64,000 nucleotides of DNA from Polychytrium aggregatum (Eukaryota; Chytridiomycota; Chytridiomycetes; Polychytriales): contig NW_026516216.1 in the NCBI RefSeq assembly GCF_025602895.1, positions 901,140-965,139 of the forward strand, read 5' to 3'. Every line of letters begins with the position of its first letter. Position 1 is the stretch's first letter. Positions 52,001-62,390 of the stretch are shown one piece after another. Below the pieces are notes generated by a model. The model was not told the DNA's origin and did not search any database. It saw only the letters and a list, made by a program, of their open reading frames with translations. Both the position numbers and the translations under genes were made by a program.

Positions 52001-52716
52001 TCGGATGTTCATGTCGATGCCGGGTCGGTGAGGCGGGAGTTCCTTGAGTTCGTTGAAGGCATCGCGGTACTTTGCGATGATGGATCGGTGTTCGGGGGTC
52101 AGTGGTTCGAGGACACGGGCAAGTTGGGCAACGGGGTCGTAGGGTTCAACAGCAACTGTATTCAAGTCACTGCTCAGAGTACAAACATACACGGCGCCGG
52201 GAGTCGAAGCCAGTGCGTTGATCTGCTGGGTCGACATGTGGTACTGGGATCGGAGTTCGAGGGTCGTGAGTGGCATTCCGGTGTCGGGTCGCGATGCCGT
52301 CCAAGTGTGGTGCTTCCCGTCGATCGAGAACTTGATTCGGTTGGAGGGCCAGTCGATCTCGGGGTTGGTCTGGTCGAGCCAGTTCTTGCCGAGGATAACG
52401 TCCCAGGTGAGTGGCGCGGTGAAGAGGTTGATGCGGGCGTGGTAGTCGTGGATGGTGAGGTCGACGGGATCGGTGACGGAGGACGGGAAGGACTTGCCGT
52501 TGGGCATCGTGACGGCGTTGGCGGTGGTCTTGGTTCGAAGGTCGAGGGTCGAGGCGAGGGTCTCGGAGATGTGCGAGTTGGTCGCACCAGGGTCGATGAG
52601 GACGGTGATCGGGGAGCCGTTGAGGGTGGCGTCGATCACAAGCAGTCCCTTGCCGTGGTTGGCGGCAATGCGGTGGGGTTCGTCGATGAGAGAGTTGATC
52701 AGGTGAGGTCCGGTGG
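49082..52716 (-). CDS. pol: A5 Pol, N-terminal end cut by J
   Basis: Open from TGPHLINSLIDEPHRIAANH, just upstream of the protease, to the stop at 49082. All catalytic motifs and the chromodomain-like end match A2. The slip site and first residues are missing because J sits at 52717. No stop or frameshift inside. Confidence 0.93.
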
Positions 52717-53507
52717 TGTTAGAGTCCAAAGGGGACTCAACGGCAAAAGAAGAAGTGAGCTCGAAGTGAGCTCAGGGAAAGCAAGGGTAGAGTCCGAAGT
52801 GGACTCGGAGAGGGAGCGAGGGAAGCAAAGATCCGTTCAAGATAAGACTTGTCTCGAAATGAGACGTGAGGAACACTCAGAGAATAAAGTAGAAGGCACT
52901 TTATTTAGTCCTATTTTGAACGCTAAGGTTCGACTACACATCGCGGGGGTCAGGCTATTTATAGACAAGTCCGGACTTGGCAGCGAAGGGCGGCCAAGGG
53001 AGGGAAAAGTGGGCGATCGAGCAGGGCGAAGGGGGCGATGCACGAACGAGGGCCGAGAAGGACCACCGAGACAGGCAGAGAACCAAAGCGAGAGAGGCGC
53101 AAGCAAAAGCGAAGCACCTGGCAGGAGAAACGTGCAAAGGCGAAGCAATGTGACTCAACGTCCAAGAAGCGGATTGGTCAAGTATAAGGTTGGGGCAAAT
53201 GCATGCGAGATGAACAAGAGATCGGGGCGGTCAGGCAGGTCATGAGTCACCGGTGGGGGGACACATGACCGGCAGCCGAATTGCAACCAATCGCAGCAAG
53301 GCGCGTGCACAAACAAACCGGCGCGTGCGAAGAAGACAAAGGAAGCGGAGCAGCGCGGGAAAACGGAAGTGCGGAAGGAGCGGAAAAGACAGGCAAAAGG
53401 CGGAAAATCGGAGGGGAACTGCAAGGCTACACACAAACAAACAGAAAGGCAAAAGAATAGCCAAGTGTGCAGTCAAAGTGGAGAACAAGCAGGAGCTATC
53501 CCTAACA
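52717..53507 (-). repeat. J 3' LTR (791 bp)
   Basis: Plus strand TGTTAGAGTCC to TATCCCTAACA, the longest LTR here. Minus-strand TATA box CTATAAATAG near 52955-52964 and AATAAA near 52909. Purine tract AAGGAAGGGGATGA (minus strand) abuts at 53508-53521. Confidence 0.88.
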
Positions 53508-53519
53508 TCATCCCCTTCC

Positions 53520-56456
53520 TTAGCGACGAACTCCGGACGTCGCCTTCGGCTTTGAGGGATAGCGAAGGTGGAAGTCAGCAACAAGATCAGTGGCGTGGGA
53601 AACATTGGCAGCGGGCTCCCAAGACCGGTCAGTCTCGGAATAGCCCTTCCACTGAACCAAGTACTGTAAGCGACCACGGAAGAGCCGAGAATCGAGAACA
53701 GTCTCGACCTCAAACTCTTCCTGGGAGTTAACAAGAATGGGAGGTGGTTCTGGTTGGGTGAACTCGGGAACAATGTCCTTCGTTCGGGGTTCAAGGAGGG
53801 ATACATGGAAAACGGGGTGAACTTTAAGTGTGGAAGGGAGTTTAAGCTCAAAGGCAACGGGGTTGATGCGGCGAAGAACTTTAAAGGGGCCAAGCTTTTT
53901 CTGGTCAAGCTTGTTGGAGGGACGAAGGGTGCGAATGTGGCGACGATCCAGAAAAACGAGGTCGCCAACGGAGATGTCGGGAGTGGGGAGACGGGATTTG
54001 TTGGCCTGCACAGTGTAGGACTCTTGGGCAACCCGGAGGTTGGCCTTGAGATCCTCGAGAACGGTCTGAAGTCGGTCGACACGTTCTTCGGCAGAGGGCA
54101 CAACAGAGGGATCACGAATGATAGAGGGATCGAAAATGGGGTGATGGCCATGGACTGCAAAGAAGGGAGTCATGCCAGTGGAGGTGTTTTCCGAGTTGTT
54201 GTAAGTGAACTCGGCAAGGGGAAGGCGAAGGGTCCAGTCGTCTTGCAGGTAATTGCAATGGATACGCAAATACTGCTCGATGACCTGGTTGAGAACCTCG
54301 GTCGAACCGTCGGTCTCGGGGTGGAAGGCAGAAGAAAGGGAAATCTTCGTCTTCAGAAGCTCATTGAAGCGCCTCCAGAAGGCCGAAGTAAACTGAGTTC
54401 CTCGGTCCGAAACAATAGACCGGGGACAACCATGCAAGCGGAAGATGTGGGAGAGGAAGAGTTCGGCGGTTTGCTCGCCTGTAACCGTCTTCGTGGTGGG
54501 CACAAAGTGTGCTTGTTTGGACAGGCGGTCCTTAACCACGAAGATCGAGTCAAAACCGTTCGAAGGTGGGAGATCCGTGATGAAGTCCATCGACAGGTCC
54601 CACCAACGTTCGGAAGGAACGGGGAGAGGATGAAGTAAACCATAAGGGGAGTGACGGGACGGCTTGGCTCGCTGGCACGCTTCACAATTAGCAATGAAGC
54701 GACGCACAGACTTACGAAGCCGGGGCCAGTGAAAGTCCCGGGAGACGAGCTCAACGGTCTTGGCAAGACCAAAGTGACCAGCGGCAGCGGAGCAGTGACG
54801 TTGCTCAAACACTTTGAGCTGGAGCTCGGGGGAAGGGACAACGATCAGGTCTTTAAAGTAAAGGAGACCGTCACGGAAGGAGTAATCGCCATCAAGACGT
54901 TTGGCGTTAAAGTCAGAAAGGAGGGAACAAGAAAGGGTGGCAGCTCGAATCTCGGAAAGAAAGTCGGGATTCGAGCCGATAACAGTGATGCTGTCGAGAG
55001 AAATAGACTCGAACAGCTGAAGGAAGTTGGTGGAGTGGAGGGAGTCACCAGGCTTTATCTCAAAGTCAGAACGGCGACTGAGAGCATCGGCTTTGGTGTT
55101 GAGACGACCAGGGCGGTGGTAAATGCGAAAAGCAAAGTCAGAAAGGAATTGGGCCCACCGGAACTGGCGGCGAGAAAGTTGAGAAGCGGCAGTGAACCGG
55201 GTAAGGTTCTGATGATCAGAGAAAACAAGAGTGGGAATATCAGGGTCGGCAGCCATCAAGTAATGACGCCAGGCGGTAAAGGAATCGACAATGGCGAGGA
55301 GCTCTTTGTCGTGAGTGTCATAATTCACCTCGGCGGGACGGAATTGCCGAGAGTGAAAAGCAACGGGGTGAAGAGCGCCGTCAGGGTCAAACTGAGAAAG
55401 GACGGCACCCAAAGCAAAGTCAGAAGCATCGGGCTCGATGACAGCGGGTTTAGAGAAATCAAAGTATCGAAGAATAGGTGCGGAAGTGAAGGAAAGTTTA
55501 AGAGAATCAAAAGCCTCTTGGGCCTCGGGAGACCAAGAGAAGGTGGAGGATTTGGTAGTGAGGGAAGTCAAAGGACGAGCAAGTGCGGAAAAGTCCTTGA
55601 CGAAGCGGCGGTAAAAGTTTGCGAAACCAATAAAGACTTGGATATCGCGAGCAGAAGAGGGAACAGGCCAAAGGGAAACGGCCTCGACCTTGGCAGGGTC
55701 CATTTTGATGCCATCGGCAGAAATGATCATGCCGAGAAAGTCAACTTCAGAAAGGTCAAAAGAACACTTGGCCGGATTGACCTTAAGGGAGTGTTCACGA
55801 AGGCGAGAGAGAACAAGCTTAACATGCTCCTCATGCTCCTGGGGATCTTTTGAGAAGATCAGGATGTCGTCAAGATAAATGACAACACAGACACCAAGGA
55901 GGTCCGAGAAGATGTCGTTCATAAAAAACTGAAAAGCAGCGGGGGCATTCGAAAGACCAAAGGGGATAACATTGTACTCAAATGAGCCAGATTTGCAAAC
56001 AAAAGCAGTCTTCCACTCATCGCCCTTCTTGACACGAACCAAGTGGTAAGCATCAGGAAGGTCGAGGTGTGAGAAGACGCGGGCAGAAGGAAGTTTATCC
56101 AGAAGATCCTGGAAGAGGGGAAGTGGGTAACGGTTCTTCTTCGTGATGGCATTGAGGCCTCGGTAGTCGACGCAAAGGCGAAGACCACCATTGGGCTTCT
56201 TCACGAAGAAGCAGGGAGCACCAACGGGAGAAGAGGATTTGGAGATCCAACCACGTGCGAGGGCGTTGGTCAGATACTCCGAAAGAGCAGATTCCTCGGC
56301 CGGGGACAAAGGATAGACTTTCCCCGGCTTTGGCAAACGAGGTTCCTTTCCATCCTCGGTCCGTACAAACTCAATGGACAAGTCATACGGACGCTGAGGA
56401 GGCAAGGAAGAAGGAGGGTCAGACTTGAGGCTGAAAACGTCGCCAAACTCATTGTA
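53520..56456 (-). CDS. pol: J Pol (RT-RNase H-IN-chromodomain), cut at N-terminus by H2
   Basis: One open frame of about 980 codons. [50 protein letters not shown]. RNase H: EPDASDFALGAVLSQ, HDKELLAI, FSDHQNLTRF. Integrase: zinc region FGLAKTVELV to CEACQRAK; core MDFITDLPPS, VVKDRLSKQAHF, VSDRGTQFTSAFW, HPETDGSTE. Chromodomain EFEVETVLDSRLFRG and YLVQWKGYSETDRSWEP. Ends VRR with a stop beside the LTR. The apparent Met start upstream of 56456 belongs to H2. Confidence 0.93.
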   Translation of the reverse strand, partial: YNEFGDVFSLKSDPPSSLPPQRPYDLSIEFVRTEDGKEPRLPKPGKVYPLSPAEESALSEYLTNALARGWISKSSSPVGAPCFFVKKPNGGLRLCVDYRGLNAITKKNRYPLPLFQDLLDKLPSARVFSHLDLPDAYHLVRVKKGDEWKTAFVCKSGSFEYNVIPFGLSNAPAAFQFFMNDIFSDLLGVCVVIYLDDILIFSKDPQEHEEHVKLVLSRLREHSLKVNPAKCSFDLSEVDFLGMIISADGIKMDPAKVEAVSLWPVPSSARDIQVFIGFANFYRRFVKDFSALARPLTSLTTKSSTFSWSPEAQEAFDSLKLSFTSAPILRYFDFSKPAVIEPDASDFALGAVLSQFDPDGALHPVAFHSRQFRPAEVNYDTHDKELLAIVDSFTAWRHYLMAADPDIPTLVFSDHQNLTRFTAASQLSRRQFRWAQFLSDFAFRIYHRPGRLNTKADALSRRSDFEIKPGDSLHSTNFLQLFESISLDSITVIGSNPDFLSEIRAATLSCSLLSDFNAKRLDGDYSFRDGLLYFKDLIVVPSPELQLKVFEQRHCSAAAGHFGLAKTVELVSRDFHWPRLRKSVRRFIANCEACQRAKPSRHSPYGLLHPLPVPSERWWDLSMDFITDLPPSNGFDSIFVVKDRLSKQAHFVPTTKTVTGEQTAELFLSHIFRLHGCPRSIVSDRGTQFTSAFWRRFNELLKTKISLSSAFHPETDGSTEVLNQVIEQYLRIHCNYLQDDWTLRLPLAEFTYNNSENTSTGMTPFFAVHGHHPIFDPSIIRDPSVVPSAEERVDRLQTVLEDLKANLRVAQESYTVQANKSRLPTPDISVGDLVFLDRRHIRTLRPSNKLDQKKLGPFKVLRRINPVAFELKLPSTLKVHPVFHVSLLEPRTKDIVPEFTQPEPPPILVNSQEEFEVETVLDSRLFRGRLQYLVQWKGYSETDRSWEPAANVSHATDLVADFHLRYPSKPKATSGVRR

Positions 56457-56841
56457 TGTGATGATCATGCACGTTGGGAACACGTGTGGACTGCTGCGCG
56501 TGATGCACCGTGAGTCATGTTTGTTTGTCTTGGCGTGTATTCCCTGATTGGCTGGCGCCGATGACTCTTACTTCGCCTCCGACTGCGCTGTGCTTCGCCC
56601 CTCTCTCTAGCAGCTCCGCCTCCCTCGCACCCCCATCTCGTCCCTCGTTTGTCGCTCCACCCCTCTCGCCCACTTTCGCCCTTCGGTTTCCCTCTTGGCT
56701 ATAAAGCCCCTCCTTTCTTGCACCCATTTTGTATCTGCAGTTCGAACAACACTTGTTGTTATCTGATAAGTCGTAATATAGCTTATCGTTGTTCGCCAAG
56801 CACCTGGTCGTCCAGTGTCGTTGCTTGTCGTGGTCCTCACA
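56457..56841 (+). repeat. H2 5' LTR
   Basis: TGTGATGATCATGC to GGTCCTCACA; TATA box TATAAAG at 56700-56706. One base shorter than the 3' LTR (cccccatctcg against cccccattctcg). Confidence 0.92.
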
Positions 56842-56854
56842 TATTGTTCGAACT
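56739..56854 (+). promoter_or_regulatory. H2 self-priming pair (LTR 11-mer and primer site)
   Basis: AGTTCGAACAA at 56739-56749, 39 nt after the TATA box, is the exact reverse complement of TTGTTCGAACT at 56844-56854, which starts 3 nt after the LTR. This is the layout known from Tf1, where the first 11 nt of the transcript prime reverse transcription. No TGG-type tRNA site is present. Confidence 0.72.
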
Positions 56855-56885
56855 CCCTCCTCCTGTCTGACCACCTGCTTGGCTG

Positions 56886-57960
56886 AGGCTTCGTTGCTGC
56901 CCTCATCCTTCTATTCTCTGTTGTCTTCCCCTGCAATCCAATCCTCGCCTCCCCACTTTCAAAGCCCACATGACCAACTCCAGGCCCAAATCGTTGCCCT
57001 CCAGGAGGAACTGGTTCTCCTCCGGACCACACATTCTTCGTCCGCCGCCCCACAGCTCCCGCACATGCCGACCCCTGCAAGTTCGACGGCACCAGGTCAA
57101 AGTTCCGCCACTTCGTCAACACAGTTGCCGCCTGCTCATGATGCTCCAGGCATCCAGGTCCCGTCCGAGCAAGTCAGGTGGGTTACGTCTTGAGTTTGCT
57201 CACTGGTCCGCCCTCCAGTGGGCGACTCCCTTGATCGAGTTCGAACGATCAAATCCTGCACTCGTTCGACTCGTTCATGGAACGCTTTCGCCAACGTTTG
57301 ACGATCCCGACCGCACCCCACTGCCGAGCTGCCTTCCTTCCTCCTCCATGGCACAGGGCAACCGCTCGTGCATGGATTATGCTCCGAGTTCCTCCCGCGT
57401 TGCCGCCGACCTTCCCTGGAACGACGAAGCCAAGATATCCGCCTTCCGCCGTGGCCTGTCGAGGGAGATCAAGCAGCGCCTCTCCTTCATCCGACCCTCT
57501 CCCTCTCCGCTTGGTCCCGTTGCGTCGAGCGTTGCCTCAAGATCGATGCACGCATCATCGAGCTCAACAACGAGCTCCGAAACACTGGCCCTGTTTCCTT
57601 CGGCACCCAGGCCTTCACTCCCGCACCCCGTCCTTCCAGCCGCCCGCCCAGGAGCCTCCGGTTCTCTACTCCGAGCCGATGCAGATCGACGCCCGCCGTC
57701 GTCAGCCGCCTGACCCCCGAGGAGAAGAACCGCCGCTTCCAGGAGCGCCTCTGCTTCCGCTGGTGGCAAGCCCGGCCACGTCGCCAAGTCCTGCCCCCTC
57801 AAGTCCGGCTCCCGTGCTCCCGCCTCTGGTTCCCCGCTTCCCCGGCTCCCGTCCTCAGCTCCCGGCTTCCCGTCCCCGTTCGAAGGTTGTCCGAACCATC
57901 GTCTACGATGATGGTGAGGAGGAACACTTCGAGTCGGGAAACGACCAGGCCCAGATCTAA
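56886..57960 (+). pseudogene. H2 Gag, multiply frameshifted
   Basis: Pieces in different frames: coiled-coil-like DQLQAQIVALQEELVLLRTT (about 56970-57035), KFDGTRSKFRHFVNT, then parts of the H1 Gag such as SEFLP/CMDY, FRRGLSREIKQRLSF and the knuckle region (CFRW, H1 has CFRC). Small homopolymer losses and gains against H1 occur at roughly 57150-57240 and throughout to 57770. The last part (VVRTIVYDDGEEEHFESGN) is intact, ending TAA at 57958-57960. The exact start is uncertain. Confidence 0.8.
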
Positions 57961-57978
57961 GTGGAGGCTTAGATCTGG
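57936..57978 (+). promoter_or_regulatory. H2 gag-pol -1 frameshift signal
   Basis: GGGAAAC 57936-57942 read TCG GGA AAC, 8-nt spacer, stem CCAGATCTAAG (57951-57961) / CTTAGATCTGG (57968-57978), loop tggagg. The -1 frame stays open from here to the first pol ATG at 58044 and beyond. Confidence 0.88.
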
Positions 57979-60900
57979 AGCCGTCTCCCCTTCCTCCAGA
58001 AGCAAGCGTCGATGGTAAGGAGCATGAGGTAAGTGTCGAACGCATGGCTATGTGTGGAATGATCAATGTAGTCGGTGGTGGATCGCACTCTGTCAAACCC
58101 GCCTCTTCTAAGGGCACATCTGGCTCCCAGATGTCTTTGACAGAGCTCCCGATCTCCACACCACCTGCGAACTTGGTCATCTGCTCGAACCATGCTGCCG
58201 ACACTGATCTCTGCTCCGAGCCTTCTTCGTGCGTCTCGTCGATTTCTTCGTCTTCTCCCGTTTTCTCCGCTTCTCTTGTTCTCCCTTCTGGTCGCTCCCT
58301 CTCTTGCCAACTTCTCGTCGATTCTGGTGCCTCCGGCAACTTCATCGACGAGAGCTTTGTTGACCGCTTCTCGGTCCCCCTCGTTTCCAAATCCACTCCC
58401 CTCCCTGTCCAAGGTGTCGATGGCCAGCCACTTTCTTCCGGCCCCATCACTTTTGAGACGGAACCCCTCAAGATTGTTTCTTGGGACTACACTCAACACC
58501 TTTCCTTTGATGTCATTAAGTCTCCCCACCAACCTGTTATCCTTGGCTATCCCTGGCTGCAGTCCATCGAACCCAGGTTCCACTGGGCTCGTGGACTCCT
58601 TTGCCTTCCCCGTCCTGCAAACCACATCCTCAAGGTTGTGGATGCCTCTTCCCTCCCTTCCGTTTCTTCCGTTTCTCCTTCTCCCCTTCCTCTTGTTGGC
58701 GACACACCCAATGTTTTCCCTCGTGCCTCTACCGACACCACTGTGGTGCTCGCTTCTTCGCCTCGCACCGTTTGTACTCGCGAAGATGATCAGAATAAAG
58801 TGATCGCTCAACGTTATTCTGATTGTGTTCCGAGTGAGGTGCCCTGTTCCTGTGCTGCTCGTCCTGGTCCCTCCGGTCTCGTCTCCGTCCGTCCTGGTCT
58901 CCCCGGTCCCGTTGCTCCCAGCCCCGCTCCTGTCCGTGTCCAAGCGATCAGGTACAAGTCGTTGGAGCAGTCCCGTCCTCGACACACAGTCTAGCCCCGA
59001 CCCCCTGACTGTGTTCCAAGTCCTCGTCCTTCCTGCCACCGATCCGGATCCGACGCCCCTCTCGACGTCGATCCCCGAGGAGTACAAGTCGTTTGGCTCA
59101 GTCTTCTCGAAGCAGGAAGCCGATTCGTTGCCCCCGCACCGGACGTACGACTGCCCGATCGACCTGGAGCCCGGCAAGACCCCCAAGTTCGGACCAGCTC
59201 TACTCCCTGTCAGAGCCCGAACTCAAGGCCCTTCGTGAATACCTCGACGACAACCTCGTCAAAGGGTTCATCCGTCCTTCGTCCTCTCCCGCCGGTTCTC
59301 CGATCCTTTTCGTCAAGAAGAAGGACGGCTCTCTGCGTCTCTGCGTGGACTATCGCGCATTGAACACGATCACGGTCAAGAATCGTTACCCTTACCGTTG
59401 ATCAATGAGATGCTGGACCGAGTCCGGGACGCGAAGGTGTTCACGAAGCTGGACCTCCGCGGGGCCTACAACCTGCTGCGTATCCGCGCAGGCGACGAGT
59501 GGAAGACGGCCTTTCGCACTCGTTACGGCCAGTTCGAGTACTTGGTGATGCCCTTTGGACTCACCAATGCTCCGGCCACCTTCCAGCACTTCATCAACGA
59601 TGTCCTTCGTGATGAACTGGACAACTTTGCGATTGCCTACCTTGACGACATTTGATTTACAGCGCTGACCCCACTCAGCATGCAAATCACGTCAAGCAGG
59701 TCCTGGCCAAGCTCCAGGCTGCAAAGTTGTACTGCAAGCTGGAGAAGTGCGAGTTCTCCAAGGACAAGGTCTCATTCCTCGGCTACGTCATCTCGCCCAA
59801 GGGTATCGAGATGGAACGAGCAAAGCTCTCCGCCATTGTCGACTGGCCCGTCCCCCGCAATGTCTCCGACCTTCGCTCCTTCATTGGGTTCTCGAACTTT
59901 TACCGTCGCTTCATTGACGGATATGCCAAGATCGCCGGTCCGCTCACGCTCCTGTTCAAGAAGTCCCAGGTCTTCCGCTGGTCCCCCGACGCCCACAAGG
60001 CTTTCCAGTCCCTCAAGGAAGCCTTCGTCTCCGAGCCCGTCCTTGCGCACCCCGACCCATCCAAGCCCTTTGTCGTGGAGTCTGATGCCTCAGACTTTGC
60101 GATCGGATGCGTCCTGTCCCAGCGCGGCTCCGATGGCCACCTGCACCCGTGCTCCTTCCACTCCCGCACGCTCATGGATGCTGAACGCAACTACAGCATC
60201 TATGAGAAGGAGCTCTTGGCCATCAAGGAGGCTTTCGAGGTCTGGCGACACTACCTCGAAGGTGCCCAACACCCAGTCCAAGTCCTTACCGACCACAAGA
60301 ACTTGGAATACCTGGCGTCGGCCCGCATCCTCAACCAGCGACACGCCCGGTGGTCGCAGTTCCTGTCTCGGTTCGACCTCCGGATCAAGTACCTCCCCGG
60401 TCCAAAGAACGGCAAGGCCGACGCTCTCTCCCGCCGCCCGGACTACGTCCCTCCGTCCGCACCTGTGTCCAAGGAGCCTCCCCCGTTGCTGCCACCTTCG
60501 TCGTTCGCCTGTGCCGTCCGTCGCTCCTCGGATGCAAGTTCCACTCGCCCTGTGGACTTGCTCAAGCTCATTGCCGAGGAGCAACCAAGGACCCGTCCCT
60601 GGACCAGCTCCGCAACGATCCCAAGTATGTCCTGAAGGATGAGTCTCCTCACCTTCATGGACAAGATCGTTGTGCCGAGTCGTGTCGAGTCCCCGTCCTC
60701 AAGTCATGCCACGATCCTGTCGCTGTTGGACATCCTGGCATTCGGCGGACTCGGGCACTGATCTCGAGGCAGTTCTGGTGGCCCTCAATCCGCAAGGATG
60801 TCCAGGCTTATGTCTCGACGTGCGACACTTGTGCACGCTCGAAAGTCCCTCGACATAAGCCGTTTGGATACTTGCAGCCCCTCCCGACGGCATCGCGACC

Positions 60901-61975
60901 CTGGTCTCTGGTGACGATGGACTTTATCACCGACCTCCCCGAGTCCAACGGCAAGACTTGCATCTTTGTCGTCGTCGATAGCCTGACCAAGATGGCCCAC
61001 TTCCTTCCCTGTCGGTCCCTCCCAAGTGCCGAGGAAACAGCGTCGCTGTTCCTCGACAACATCTTCCGTCTCCACGGTCTCCCGGACAACATCGTCTCGG
61101 ACCGAGGAAGCCAGTTCACCTCGCGGTTCTGGCAGGCCCTGTGCTCAGAACTCGGCATCAAGACCAGTCTGTCCACGGCGTTCCACCCCCAAACCGATGG
61201 ACAGACTGAGCGGGTCAACCAAGTCATCAACCAGCATCTCCGCTGCTACACCTCGTACCAGCAGGATGACTGGGCGATGCTGCTCCCGCTCGCCGAGTTC
61301 TCATACAACAACCTCGAGCACACCTCGACCAAGGCCTCCCCGTTCCTGGCGACTTACGGCTTCAACCCTCGATTCGAGTCTCCGGTCCTTCCTTCCAGCC
61401 TCGATGTCCCCTCCGCGACCGACCGAGTCGAACACCTTCAGCACAACTTGGCGTTGCTGAAGGAGAACCTCGAGAAGGCCAAGGCGGACTACAAGCGCTT
61501 TGCGGATGCCCACAAGTCCGACGCTCCCAAGTTCGCTCCTGGCGATCAAGTCTGGGTCCTAACACGCAACATCAAGACCACCCGTCCAAGCAAGAAGTTG
61601 GACTACCAGCGCATCGGACCCTACAAGATCGTCGAAGCCATCGGTTCCCTCGCCTTCCGCCTCGACCTTCCCAAGGATCTCAAGATCCATCCGGTGTTCC
61701 ATGTCTCCCTCCTTGAGCCCCACAAGTCGAACACCCTCCCCGGCCGCATCCAAGACCCTCCTCCGCCAGTCCGCGTCGACGACCACTTGGAGTATGAAGT
61801 CCAGGAGATCCTCGACTCCAAGCTGGTCCGCGGTAAGTTGAGCTATTTCGTTGATTGGAAGGGCTACTCGACTGATCATCGCAGCTGGGAGCCCGCCAAC
61901 TACGTTAACGCTCCCGACAAGATAGCCGACTTCCACCGCCGGTACCCCGACAAGCCTGGACTTATTGTTCGCTAG
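57936..61975 (+). pseudogene. H2 Pol, at least seven small indels
   Basis: The first part to 58994 is open (protease VDSGASGNFIDES). Against H1, single-base changes lie near 58971 (extra c), 59205 (extra a), 59391 (missing t), 59652 (missing t, placing TGA right after YLDDI), 60590 (missing a), 60645 (extra a) and 60676 (missing c). From about 60690 the integrase and chromodomain frame is open to LIVR and TAG at 61973-61975, and it lacks the H1 frameshift. RT would not be made. Indels cluster in base runs. Confidence 0.88.
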
Positions 61976-62004
61976 GAGTGGCCGTAGTTTGGGGGAGGGG
62001 ATGA

Positions 62005-62390
62005 TGTGATGATCATGCACGTTGGGAACACGTGTGGACTGCTGCGCGTGATGCACCGTGAGTCATGTTTGTTTGTCTTGGCGTGTATTCCCTGATTGGC
62101 TGGCGCCGATGACTCTTACTTCGCCTCCGACTGCGCTGTGCTTCGCCCCTCTCTCTAGCAGCTCCGCCTCCCTCGCACCCCCATTCTCGTCCCTCGTTTG
62201 TCGCTCCACCCCTCTCGCCCACTTTCGCCCTTCGGTTTCCCTCTTGGCTATAAAGCCCCTCCTTTCTTGCACCCATTTTGTATCTGCAGTTCGAACAACA
62301 CTTGTTGTTATCTGATAAGTCGTAATATAGCTTATCGTTGTTCGCCAAGCACCTGGTCGTCCAGTGTCGTTGCTTGTCGTGGTCCTCACA
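62005..62390 (+). repeat. H2 3' LTR
   Basis: 386 bp; preceded by GGGGGAGGGGATGA polypurine tract (61991-62004). Confidence 0.92.

Larger units (their letters stand above)
48582..52716 (-). mobile_element. Element A5, 3' part, interrupted by J
   Basis: 3' LTR and almost all of pol. At 52716 the J LTR begins, with ggtgg (52712-52716) as target copy, so gag and the 5' LTR should lie beyond J outside the window. Closest to A2 (NIRLDD marker). Confidence 0.92.
56457..62390 (+). mobile_element. Element H2, full length, coding decayed
   Basis: 5' LTR 56457-56841 (385 bp), 3' LTR 62005-62390 (386 bp). Flanks ttgta (56452-56456) and gtgta (62391-62395) match at 4 of 5. It disrupts J between protease and RT. 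gag and pol carry many 1-nt indels relative to H1. Confidence 0.93.

Noticed and set aside
53520-56483. J pol starting at MFPTCMII near 56483
   Set aside because: Those codons belong to the inserted H2 LTR; J continues at 62391.
57968-58044. H pol starting at the ATG at 58044 by re-initiation after the gag stop hairpin
   Set aside because: The pol frame is already open upstream of the gag stop and GGGAAAC is in phase, so -1 frameshifting explains the layout better. Re-initiation is not excluded.
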